DNA of 19,975 nt, taken from contig JAKSVY010000029.1 of NCBI GenBank assembly GCA_024413875.1, positions 1 to 19,975 on the forward strand, written 5' to 3'. The notes beneath the pieces were generated by a model. The model made no database searches. It had not been told where the DNA came from and saw only the letters and a list, made by a program, of their open reading frames with translations. Source of the DNA: Bacilli bacterium. Lineage in GTDB: Bacteria; Bacillota_I; Bacilli_A; RFN20; CAG-826. The position numbers and the translations under genes were made by a program. This document shows positions 7,267 through 14,319 of this stretch, one piece after another; position 1 is the first letter of the stretch, and the number at the start of each line of letters is the position of its first letter.

Positions 7267-7416
7267 TTATCTTCTTTTGTATGGTTCAGAATCATCATCT
7301 TTATCTCTAATGATAATTACTAAAGATTTTGGTGCTTCACATTTTGGACATGAACCATCAGGATTTGGATTAATGAATTGGCCACATACTTTACAACGGT
7401 ATTTATTATTTTTCAT
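7267..7416 (-). CDS. Rubredoxin-like small zinc ribbon protein
   Basis: This 49-residue protein begins MKNNKYRCKVCGQF, with a strong GGAGG 7 nt before the ATG, and ends at TAA. It has CKVCG (Cys8, Cys11) and CPKC (Cys23, Cys26) with an intervening NPDGS segment, the four-cysteine knuckle pattern of rubredoxin-type or zinc-ribbon domains. The tail is charged (RDKDDDSEPYKRR). It could bind iron and carry electrons or bind zinc structurally; the 11-residue gap between the knuckles is shorter than in classical rubredoxin (about 26), which favours a rubrerythrin-C-terminal-like or zinc ribbon fold. It has its own promoter and faces away from the hydrolase gene. No rubrerythrin or peroxidase partner is in the window. 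Confidence 0.85.
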   Translation of the reverse strand: MKNNKYRCKVCGQFINPNPDGSCPKCEAPKSLVIIIRDKDDDSEPYKRR

Positions 7417-7476
7417 AATATCCTCCAGTGCTCAAAGATAAATAATAATTGAGTCAGATGTTTTTTCTTTGTATCA

Positions 7477-7485
7477 ATTATATCA
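7477..7485 (-). promoter_or_regulatory. Extended -10 promoter of the zinc ribbon gene
   Basis: The minus strand reads TGATATAAT, a perfect extended -10, about 60 nt before the ATG at 7416. No good -35 is visible. The same GTGATATA core occurs before other minus-strand genes in the window. Confidence 0.65.
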
Positions 7486-7525
7486 CTTTATAAAGAAACA
7501 ATTTATATAATCCAAAAAACTAAGA

Positions 7526-7531
7526 TATAAT
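7526..7531 (+). promoter_or_regulatory. -10 element of the hydrolase-methyltransferase pair, close to ATG
   Basis: TATAAT lies only 7 nt before the ATG at 7539, so transcription from it would begin at or next to the start codon. A second TATAAT (7506-7511) lies 20 nt further upstream and would give a leader of about 20 nt, still with no ribosome binding site. Confidence 0.5.
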
Positions 7532-7538
7532 CTTACTT

Positions 7539-8480
7539 ATGCAAGGTTATCAAATCGCTTTAATTGTAATAGGCTCACTACTTCTTGTAGCGTTTTTAGT
7601 TTTCTGTGCTTTTGGTGGATTCTTCTATCGTGTCTCTTTTGTAAGAAGAAAAGGCGATAAACATTTTGCGGAAAATGAAAATCCTGAAGCAAAGAAAAAC
7701 CACAATAGAATTTGGTTCTTCTCTCAAAAGATTGAAGAATATCAAATGAGATCATATGACTTTAAAAAGCTTAAAGGATATATGATTCGTAACGAAGGAT
7801 CAAATAAACTTGCTTTCCTTATCCATGGATATCGCGGACGTTATTATTCATTAACATATCAAGCAAGAATGTTTTATGAAGCTGGATATAACGTCTTTAC
7901 TATCAACCACCGTGCTTCAGATACAAGTTCGGGACACTGGTTTACAATGGGACCTAAAGAAACGAGAGATGTTATTGATTGGATTAATTTATTATTAAAA
8001 GAAAATCCAAATTATCAAATCGCTATCCTTGGTGTTTCTATGGGTGGACACATCACAATGAAAGTTGCTGGAGACAAAAAACTACCTAGCAATGTTAAAT
8101 GTGCAATCGAAGATTGTGGATATGCATCTCTTGAAACAGAATTACATAGTAATCTAGATGTTGTTAAATGCCCTCGTTGGACTGGTGAATTAGCTTTCGC
8201 GTGTGGCAAAGGTGTTTCAATTTTATTCCATGGTCACTTTATTCATAGCGATTCAAAAGATTCACTTAAAAATTGTCATATTCCAATGTTATTTATTCAT
8301 GGTGACGCTGATACATATGTTCCTTTTTGGAATCTTGATTTAAACTACAACAACCTCACTACTGATGTGTATAAAGAAAAGAAAGTATTTAAAGGTGCTA
8401 AACACGCACAAAGCTACGAACTATTTGAAAAAGAATACGAAGAAACTATAATTAACTTCGTAAATAAATTCATAAAATGA
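7539..8480 (+). CDS. Membrane-anchored alpha/beta hydrolase
   Basis: This 313-residue protein has one N-terminal membrane helix (about 5-29) followed by RRK, which by the positive-inside rule would place the catalytic domain in the cytoplasm. The hydrolase fold shows the oxyanion segment LIHGYRG (94-100), nucleophile elbow GVSMGG (165-170, Ser167), acid motif GDADTYVP (255-262, Asp258 likely) and catalytic AKHAQ with His289. The architecture resembles YqkD-type hydrolases of Bacilli (esterase or peptidase S9-like); the substrate is unknown. There is no Shine-Dalgarno sequence, and a TATAAT sits just before the ATG. The TGA stop overlaps the ATG of the next gene (ATGA), so the two are co-translated. 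TGA must be read as stop, since readthrough meets TAA four codons later. Confidence 0.9.
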   Translation: MQGYQIALIVIGSLLLVAFLVFCAFGGFFYRVSFVRRKGDKHFAENENPEAKKNHNRIWFFSQKIEEYQMRSYDFKKLKGYMIRNEGSNKLAFLIHGYRGRYYSLTYQARMFYEAGYNVFTINHRASDTSSGHWFTMGPKETRDVIDWINLLLKENPNYQIAILGVSMGGHITMKVAGDKKLPSNVKCAIEDCGYASLETELHSNLDVVKCPRWTGELAFACGKGVSILFHGHFIHSDSKDSLKNCHIPMLFIHGDADTYVPFWNLDLNYNNLTTDVYKEKKVFKGAKHAQSYELFEKEYEETIINFVNKFIK

Positions 8481-9586
8481 AAATCAATTTAAACCAAGAA
8501 AATATCGATAAGTGTTATAGAACACTCTGTGCAAAAGAGATTAATATGGAAACTGCAGAATTCTATATTGAATATCTCACAGAGTATCCTTTAAGCATCA
8601 CTAAAAAAGATATTGAAAAAATATCAAAGAATCACTCTATCCAAGAGTCATTTTTCATCGCAATGAAAAACAAAATGGAAATTGAAGATGATGACGATGC
8701 TTTCATCGAAATGAATGATTTATGTAATATTAAAAATATTCAAAAATTATCCACTAAGAAATATATCAATAACCCATTCTATAAAAGAATCCCTGTCACA
8801 AATCAAAAGCTTGGCAAATGGCAATTAATGAAATTAAATTACAAACCATATGAAGGTTTTGTTTATGATGAATTAGATATTCATCCAGAAAGAGATTATG
8901 GAGAACACACTCCGCTTGGATTCTTTGAAGAAGAATTCCCTTATCTCGCTATCGTTGAAGGTGATCAAATCTGGATGAGCGTTATTCCTCATGAAATTAA
9001 CACCATGGATAAGCCAATCAAAGCAGCGTATGGAAATATCTTAGTGCTTGGTCTTGGTATCGGGTATTACGCATATATGACATCATTAAAGGATGATGTT
9101 GATTCAATCACAATTATTGAGAGTGATGAAAATGCGATTAAATTATTTAATGAATGGATTTATCCATACTTCGAGAATAAAGAAAAAATTAAAATTATTA
9201 AGTCTGATGCTTTTGAATATCTTGCGAATAACGATATATCTAAATTCGATTATTGCTTCTCTGATATCTGGCATAACGCTGGTGATGGCATCTATCTTTA
9301 TTTAAAGATAAAGAACTTTGAAAAGAAATATCAATGTACATACTTTGATTATTGGATTGAAACATCTATCTTAGCGTTGCTTCGTAGATATGTCTTAACC
9401 GTCTATGAAGAGCAAATGGATGGCTCTACTGAAGAAGATTACTTAAAGGCGATTGATGAAAATGATGTTCTTGTAAATAAACTCTACTTCTATCTTAAAG
9501 ACTATGAGATTAACTCTTACGAAGACTTAATAACTTTATTAAGTAACGATTCATTAAAAGAGATTGCAAGAAACTTGAATTATTAA
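8477..9586 (+). CDS. Class I methyltransferase-like protein (spermidine-synthase-like Rossmann fold)
   Basis: This 369-residue protein has a helical, uncharacterised N-terminal part (about 1-150) and a SAM-binding type Rossmann domain (about 155-300). Visible are motif I ILVLGLGIGYYAYM (188-201), the acidic end of strand 2 IIESDENA (213-220), SDAFEYL (243-249) and the strand-4 motif FDYCFSDIW (257-265). These fit class I methyltransferases and the related spermidine synthases; no substrate-specific motif is recognised. It could use SAM or decarboxylated SAM. It overlaps the hydrolase stop by 4 nt (ATGA) and has no ribosome binding site of its own, so it depends on translational coupling. A symmetric terminator follows 4 nt after its stop codon. 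Confidence 0.8.
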   Translation: MKINLNQENIDKCYRTLCAKEINMETAEFYIEYLTEYPLSITKKDIEKISKNHSIQESFFIAMKNKMEIEDDDDAFIEMNDLCNIKNIQKLSTKKYINNPFYKRIPVTNQKLGKWQLMKLNYKPYEGFVYDELDIHPERDYGEHTPLGFFEEEFPYLAIVEGDQIWMSVIPHEINTMDKPIKAAYGNILVLGLGIGYYAYMTSLKDDVDSITIIESDENAIKLFNEWIYPYFENKEKIKIIKSDAFEYLANNDISKFDYCFSDIWHNAGDGIYLYLKIKNFEKKYQCTYFDYWIETSILALLRRYVLTVYEEQMDGSTEEDYLKAIDENDVLVNKLYFYLKDYEINSYEDLITLLSNDSLKEIARNLNY

Positions 9587-9590
9587 ACTA

Positions 9591-9620
9591 AAAATACTCG
9601 TTTGGAGCGAGTATTTTTAT
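9591..9620 (+). terminator. Terminator between convergent genes
   Basis: A perfect 10-bp stem AAAATACTCG / CGAGTATTTT (9591-9600 with 9608-9617) encloses a 7-nt loop, and T residues follow on the plus strand. Its symmetric A/T flanks may also serve the minus-strand lipoprotein gene ending at 9638. Confidence 0.9.
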
Positions 9621-9637
9621 TTTCATTAATATTTTAC

Positions 9638-10534
9638 TTATTCGACTTCAACGTACGCCCAGTGGCATTGTTTTGTGCCAATAGTGACAGATAGTGACTT
9701 AGTTGTTCCTGTAGGTGTGTAATAAATCATTTCGCCTTCAGTTGTGACTGTTCCACCAGTAATCGAGAAACCAGTAGAAGTATCACTGCCTGCTGCTACT
9801 GTTGATTTTGTATTATCAACACTCATATCAACTTTAACAGCAAAACATGAAGGTGTTGCATCAGTCCAAGTAAACGTTACAACTTGGTTAGCATATAAAC
9901 GTAATGGGCTTGAATATTTATCTCCATTTCCTACGTTAACTGTTGCCTTACCCTTTGTAACAGTCATAGTAATATCTTCATAAACCCAAGTGGCAGAAGA
10001 ATCGCTTTTAGATGTAATTTGATCTTCGGTTGTAAAATCAAATCCATTCACATCGCTTTCATATTCACCTTCAAGTGGGAAAGCATATAAATAGAAGATT
10101 CCATCCATTGTGAAGAACTGGAGTTCAGCTGAACCTGTTACATCATCAAAAATGTAGCCATATTCATCATAATCTTCGTTCATATTAATCCAATTTGGAT
10201 CTTTTGTTGCAGTATCCAAATATGCATTTTCTACTGCTAATGTGGTGTCATCATCTTCTGTCATTGCTAATGCGTAAGGTCCATATTCATCAACATCAGT
10301 TGTAAAATGCCATTCAGCATTAGATACAAGGCCCGGAACAGTAACACCATATTCACTTAAATAATCATTTAATTGTTTAAATGGGAAATTACCATAATCG
10401 ACTACTGTTGTGCTTGGTTCACTTCCTGTTGTTGGTGTTTGTTCAGATGAACCATTATCTTTTGATGCTTTGTTACATGACACAATTAATAAAGTAGATA
10501 AACTTAGCACTAATAATTTCTTAAATTTTTTCAT
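9638..10534 (-). CDS. Hypothetical lipoprotein, beta-rich C-terminal domain
   Basis: This 298-residue protein has a signal peptide ending in LLIVSC (15-20), with Cys20 as the lipid-attachment site. A low-complexity Ser/Thr/Pro/Gly/Glu linker follows (about 22-46), as in surface lipoproteins of Gram-positive bacteria. The body has an N-terminal segment starting FPFKQLNDYLSEYG (51-64), then an acidic Tyr-rich part. The C-terminal 110 residues are beta-rich (ITMTVTKGKATVNVG, LRLYANQVVTFTW and later strands) and resemble beta-sandwich ends seen in other secreted lipoproteins; I cannot name the family. An AGGAG site precedes the ATG. The gene follows the terminator of the upstream membrane protein with no visible promoter of its own, so it may rely on partial readthrough. 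Function unknown. Confidence 0.85.
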   Translation of the reverse strand: MKKFKKLLVLSLSTLLIVSCNKASKDNGSSEQTPTTGSEPSTTVVDYGNFPFKQLNDYLSEYGVTVPGLVSNAEWHFTTDVDEYGPYALAMTEDDDTTLAVENAYLDTATKDPNWINMNEDYDEYGYIFDDVTGSAELQFFTMDGIFYLYAFPLEGEYESDVNGFDFTTEDQITSKSDSSATWVYEDITMTVTKGKATVNVGNGDKYSSPLRLYANQVVTFTWTDATPSCFAVKVDMSVDNTKSTVAAGSDTSTGFSITGGTVTTEGEMIYYTPTGTTKSLSVTIGTKQCHWAYVEVE

Positions 10535-10547
10535 ATATTACTCCTAA

Positions 10548-10571
10548 GAAAAAGGGATACCGAAGTATCCC
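10548..10571 (-). terminator. UUCG-loop terminator after the four-helix membrane protein
   Basis: The minus strand has GGGATAC-TTCG-GTATCCC (7-bp perfect stem with a very stable UUCG tetraloop) followed by five T. It lies between the stop at 10586 and the ribosome binding site of the downstream lipoprotein, leaving almost no space for a second promoter. Confidence 0.92.
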
Positions 10572-10585
10572 AATTTATTTTTAAA

Positions 10586-12085
10586 TTATTCAGCTTCTTT
10601 TTCGATGCCAGCGTTTTGCATAACTGTATCGATGAGAGCTTTAGCACGCTTGACTGATAAGTCAGACTTAACATCGAGGTAAGCCTTAACTTCAGCGTAC
10701 TTTTTAGCCTTAGCTTCCTTAACAGGAGTTGTGCTTGTTAAGTAATCGTTTGGATTTAATGCGAAGTAGACTTTCATCTTCTTACCAGCAATTGTGATGT
10801 GAACATACTTAACTGTGTGTAAACGGTATGTATCACCATCGATGCTGATACGGCTCTTTAAGCCATATGATAATAAGTAAGCCTTAAGTTCATCGTATTT
10901 ATCCTTAAGATCACGATCAGATCTACGAACCTTGTCTGCGAATGGGACACGTTCAATGATAATCTTTTCGTCTTCTTCAACGACTGGAGCAACTACTGGA
11001 GCTGGTTCTTCCTTAACTTCTTCAACTGGTTCTTCTTCAACAGCAACGTACTTGCCATCTTCAACCTTGAAGTATTTAGAAAGGACATAAGCATAAGATG
11101 CTTCGACGATTTCCCATAATTGTTCTTCTTCTGTGTAGCTACCATCGTTAACTAATAACTTGTAGTAGTCACCAGAACCTGCGAAGTTAGATGCTTCGAC
11201 AGAGTGGTCTTTCTTAAATGTTTCTGCTGCTTCTGCTTCTAAGCGGATAAGTAATGAAGAAACATTTTCTTTACCGTATGTAAGTGCCATATTGCAAACA
11301 TCAACATTGTTAGAAACTGGGCCATTGCCGCCATTAGCTTCTTTGTTTTCTGTAGCAACTGGGTGCTTTTCACCTGTCATACCTGCAACATAGTCGCAAA
11401 CCATCTTAACTGTGAAGTTAATTGGTTCTTTTGGTTCTTCGACTGTTTCTGCAACAACAGCTGCTGCTGGTAATACAGGACATTTTCTTTCTTCAAGTGC
11501 TTTAACTTTTTCTTCAAGTTCAGCAACTTTCTTTTCGAGTTCTTCATCGTTTTCCTTAACGACTTCACGAACAACACCGCCACCAATCTTATTGCTGAAT
11601 GAGCCTAATGTTCCTGATAAAGCAGAAACTAAAGATAAGACAAATGAAAGTGCAACAAGTAAACCAACAACCATGACAATAATGACGTTAGCTGGTTTAA
11701 ATGAATTCATGTTTCCACGAACAGCAACTAAGAAGAAGCTTGATCCATAGATAACAAGCGCTGTAGAAAGTAATAAACTAAATACAGCTGATAAAGATTT
11801 CCATGCTTTTCTTGCTAAGTATAAGACAAATAAAGCAAGGACGATTAACACTGCTAATGCGCTAGCGAGTGCTAATACGATTGCGACTGATGAAATTGCA
11901 AATCCACCAGCATTAACTTGGAATAAAGTAATGCAGTAAATAGCGAAATCAAGAGCGCCTTTTGCGTTAGCTTTTGCACCAGCTGGACCGAAATAGAATA
12001 AAAGTGCAATACCGATTACGAGAACGATATTAACAAGTGTAAGAATTCCAGTTAAGCTGATACCCTTTTTTGATTTTTCACTCAT
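10586..12085 (-). CDS. Four-helix membrane protein with coiled coil and recurrent Firmicutes C-terminal domain
   Basis: This 499-residue protein has four predicted membrane helices (about 11-33, 64-92, 98-122, 133-160), then a charged coiled coil (about 174-200, EELEKKVAELEEKVKALEER). A middle domain of unknown fold (about 223-345) and a Glu/Val/Pro-rich linker (350-375) follow. The basic C-terminal domain (about 380-495) has FADKVRRSD, LKAYLLSYGLKSRIS and YFALNPNDY. This last region resembles, from memory, a domain repeated in uncharacterised Clostridia and Erysipelotrichia proteins (SRISW, IRGKTL, LYLALDP patterns); its function is not known. The tail is most likely cytoplasmic. The start has GAGGT upstream. 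The gene has its own promoter and terminator, and its codon use looks more biased than its neighbours, suggesting good expression (by eye). Confidence 0.85.
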   Translation of the reverse strand: MSEKSKKGISLTGILTLVNIVLVIGIALLFYFGPAGAKANAKGALDFAIYCITLFQVNAGGFAISSVAIVLALASALAVLIVLALFVLYLARKAWKSLSAVFSLLLSTALVIYGSSFFLVAVRGNMNSFKPANVIIVMVVGLLVALSFVLSLVSALSGTLGSFSNKIGGGVVREVVKENDEELEKKVAELEEKVKALEERKCPVLPAAAVVAETVEEPKEPINFTVKMVCDYVAGMTGEKHPVATENKEANGGNGPVSNNVDVCNMALTYGKENVSSLLIRLEAEAAETFKKDHSVEASNFAGSGDYYKLLVNDGSYTEEEQLWEIVEASYAYVLSKYFKVEDGKYVAVEEEPVEEVKEEPAPVVAPVVEEDEKIIIERVPFADKVRRSDRDLKDKYDELKAYLLSYGLKSRISIDGDTYRLHTVKYVHITIAGKKMKVYFALNPNDYLTSTTPVKEAKAKKYAEVKAYLDVKSDLSVKRAKALIDTVMQNAGIEKEAE

Positions 12086-12107
12086 ATTTTTTTACCTCAC
12101 GTTGCGT

Positions 12108-12135
12108 AATATATCACTTATTTTTAAAATATCAA
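12108..12135 (-). promoter_or_regulatory. Promoter of the four-helix membrane protein gene
   Basis: On the minus strand TTGATA (12130-12135, 5 of 6 matching consensus) and TATATT (12108-12113) are spaced by 16 nt, with TGA in front of the -10 forming an extended -10. The ATG is 22 nt downstream, after a GAGGT ribosome binding site. Confidence 0.75.
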
Positions 12136-12147
12136 AACTTTTTTAAT

Positions 12148-12174
12148 AAAAAAGACACAAAAAATTGCGTCTTT
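12148..12174 (-). terminator. Terminator of the pepT operon
   Basis: Stem AAAGACACA / TGCGTCTTT (12151-12159 with 12166-12174, one G-T pair) has a 6-nt loop and on the minus strand runs into TTTTTTATT. It lies 30 nt beyond the pepT stop and closes the four-gene operon. Confidence 0.85.
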
Positions 12175-12204
12175 CTCAAAAATGTTATATTTAGGTGTCA
12201 AAAA

Positions 12205-13407
12205 TCACGAAATCTTATAGATATTCAACCCAATTTCTGCCATTAACATCATTTCTTCAAGAACTAAATATTCGTATCTTCCATGGCAATTATATCCACC
12301 TGTTCCAATATTTGGACAAGGAACACCATTAAACGAGAATGTTGCCCCATCTGTGCCACCTCTAATAGGTTCATATTCAAACTCTACACCGAGTTTGTTA
12401 TAGATGCTTTCAATCATTTCAAGAACCTTTGGATTCTTATCAATAATCTCTCTCATGTTTCTATATTGATCTCTTACTTTAATTTCAATCTTTGCAGATG
12501 GATATTTTTTAGATAAAGATTCAACCACATCATAGAAATCTTTTGTTTGTCTATCTAAGATAGATGCATCATGGTTCCTTAAAATGAAATCAGCATGGGC
12601 ATTTTCAACTCCACCATTCATATTTGTTAAGTGATGGAAACCTTCATATTTTTCGGTCTTTGATGGAACTTCTTCACTTGGAAGCATTGAGATCAATTCA
12701 TTAAGCACCATAGAAGCGTTTACCATAATACCTTTCGCAGAACCTGGGTGAATTGATTTTCCTACAATATCAATTGAGACTGCACGAGCGTTAAAGTTTT
12801 CATACGAGATGTATCTTGGGCTTTCTCCATCAATTGTATACGCGTATGCGCAATTATATTTAATAGGATTAAAGTGTTCAGGGCCTCTACCAACCTCTTC
12901 ATCTGGAGTGAATAAAATAGACATTGGTCTTCTTTCGTTAACTGGTAACTTTAAAACATTTCTTGCAACTTCCATAATGATTGCAAGACCCGCCTTATCA
13001 TCTGAGCCTAAAAGAGTTGTTCCATCAGTAGTAACAATTGTGTTGCCAACTTGTTCTTTTAATCTAGGGAATTCCTTTGGAGATAAGACAAGGCCAGAAG
13101 TTCCTAACTTAATATCTCCACCATCATAATTTTCAATGATTTGTGGGTTAACGTTAGCACCACTACACTCTAATGCAGTATCAACATGAGCACATAAACC
13201 TACTACATCATACTTAGTATTACCTGGTATATGGGCATAAACTCTTCCATATTCATCTAATTCGTTTTCAATACCAAGCTCATCCAATTGACTCTTTAAT
13301 AACTTTAATAAGTCATATTGTTTAAGTGTTGAAGGAGTAAGAGTAGATTCTTCATCACTTTGTGTATCAATCTTTACATATTTTATAAAATCATCTAATA
13401 AGCGCAT
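12205..13407 (-). CDS. pepT: Peptidase T (tripeptide aminopeptidase)
   Basis: Peptidase T is a cytoplasmic dinuclear-zinc M20B enzyme that removes the N-terminal residue of tripeptides, used in peptide nutrition. The 400-residue length matches the family (about 405-410). Metal ligands are visible: LCAHVDT (His74, Asp76), GSDDKAG (Asp136, bridging), FTPDEEVGRG (Glu170 general base, Glu171), YTIDGE (Asp193) and GGYNCHGRYE (His375). The dimerisation/lid region (about 205-310) contains the family NARAVSIDIVGKSIHPGSAK segment. AAGGA lies upstream of the ATG and the gap to the kinase stop is 10 nt, so it is the last gene of the ABC-kinase-pepT operon. It ends in TGA directly before the terminator, evidence that UGA is a stop codon. 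Confidence 0.97.
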   Translation of the reverse strand: MRLLDDFIKYVKIDTQSDEESTLTPSTLKQYDLLKLLKSQLDELGIENELDEYGRVYAHIPGNTKYDVVGLCAHVDTALECSGANVNPQIIENYDGGDIKLGTSGLVLSPKEFPRLKEQVGNTIVTTDGTTLLGSDDKAGLAIIMEVARNVLKLPVNERRPMSILFTPDEEVGRGPEHFNPIKYNCAYAYTIDGESPRYISYENFNARAVSIDIVGKSIHPGSAKGIMVNASMVLNELISMLPSEEVPSKTEKYEGFHHLTNMNGGVENAHADFILRNHDASILDRQTKDFYDVVESLSKKYPSAKIEIKVRDQYRNMREIIDKNPKVLEMIESIYNKLGVEFEYEPIRGGTDGATFSFNGVPCPNIGTGGYNCHGRYEYLVLEEMMLMAEIGLNIYKIS

Positions 13408-13417
13408 AAGTTTTTCC

Positions 13418-14299
13418 TTAATTCTTTAATTCTAATAAGTATTTATATGCTTCGAGTGCATTATCAATAAAGAAACTTGCAACACCTTTAAAGTCAATAT
13501 TATGAGCTTCACCTTCACCATGATAATCCTTGATTAAAGCAACATTGTACCATTGAAGAGAAATAAACATTCTCCAAAGGTAATATGCTTCATAGTCTTT
13601 GATTTTAGGTTTAGCGTAAACAGTTTCTAAAAGCTTTACGCCTAATTTAACATTACCATTTCCAAAACATGCGATATCGTACATTTCATAGTTGTTCATA
13701 GCGAATTCAAAATCGATTAAGAAATAAACTCCATCTGTTCTTGCAATGATATTTGAAGGTTGGAAATCATTATGAGATAAACAAATCTTACCTTTTTCAA
13801 GAATAACTCTATTATCAAATACTAATTTGCGAAGCATTTCATATTCATTACGAGTATTTTGAACACCATAACCAATACGTTCATTTTCATAACCAAGTAA
13901 GCGTTCAAATGGATTGTAATATTCCTCAATTAACGGTGCGTTTCTTTCTGCTTTAATGATCTTTGCAACTTCATTAAAGTCAATTTCATCAGGATCAACA
14001 TAATTTAAAGAAACACCAGGAATGTATTCATTAATCTTTACACCAGTTTCTTCATCGAATGTAAAGTTTTGTGGAGAAATACCCAAATTAAAATATATAT
14101 TGCATACTCTATGTTCGATATCGCGGTCCACCATCGAATTAGCTTCGCCAGCAGGAATGTATAAAACATAGTTATTGTTGAATTTATCTTTCATAACGAA
14201 AGAACGATTCATCATTCCACCATGAAGTTCTCTTTCAAACTTTAAAATAGATTCAACCGATTTTAGTACTTCGCTAACACTTAACTCTTCTTTATCCAT
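13418..14299 (-). CDS. Choline/ethanolamine kinase-like phosphotransferase (APH fold)
   Basis: This 293-residue protein has the aminoglycoside-phosphotransferase/choline-kinase fold. Visible are the N-terminal nucleotide region with GGMMNRSFVM (27-36) and NNYVLYIPAGEAN (42-54), the Brenner catalytic motif LSHNDFQPSNII (174-185, with His176, Asp178, Asn183) and the metal-binding IDFEFA (195-200, Asp196). It resembles LicA-type choline kinases and other small-molecule kinases; the exact substrate cannot be told. Homologues phosphorylate choline or ethanolamine for surface decoration, or modify aminoglycosides and homoserine. No licB/licC/licD-type genes are in the window, which weakens a choline pathway. 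AGGAG lies 8 nt before the ATG; it follows the permease by 20 nt and precedes pepT by 10 nt. Confidence 0.85.
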   Translation of the reverse strand: MDKEELSVSEVLKSVESILKFERELHGGMMNRSFVMKDKFNNNYVLYIPAGEANSMVDRDIEHRVCNIYFNLGISPQNFTFDEETGVKINEYIPGVSLNYVDPDEIDFNEVAKIIKAERNAPLIEEYYNPFERLLGYENERIGYGVQNTRNEYEMLRKLVFDNRVILEKGKICLSHNDFQPSNIIARTDGVYFLIDFEFAMNNYEMYDIACFGNGNVKLGVKLLETVYAKPKIKDYEAYYLWRMFISLQWYNVALIKDYHGEGEAHNIDFKGVASFFIDNALEAYKYLLELKN

Positions 14300-14319
14300 A
14301 GAAATATCTCCTTTTTTGA

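Noticed and set aside
11412..11750. Plus-strand Ser/Thr-rich open frame of 112 residues
   Set aside because: It is the antisense of the Glu/Lys coiled coil and linker of the membrane protein gene; low complexity and no start signal.
13418..14299. Aminoglycoside resistance gene
   Set aside because: The fold is shared by many small-molecule kinases; operon context with pepT and an ABC system gives no support for resistance.
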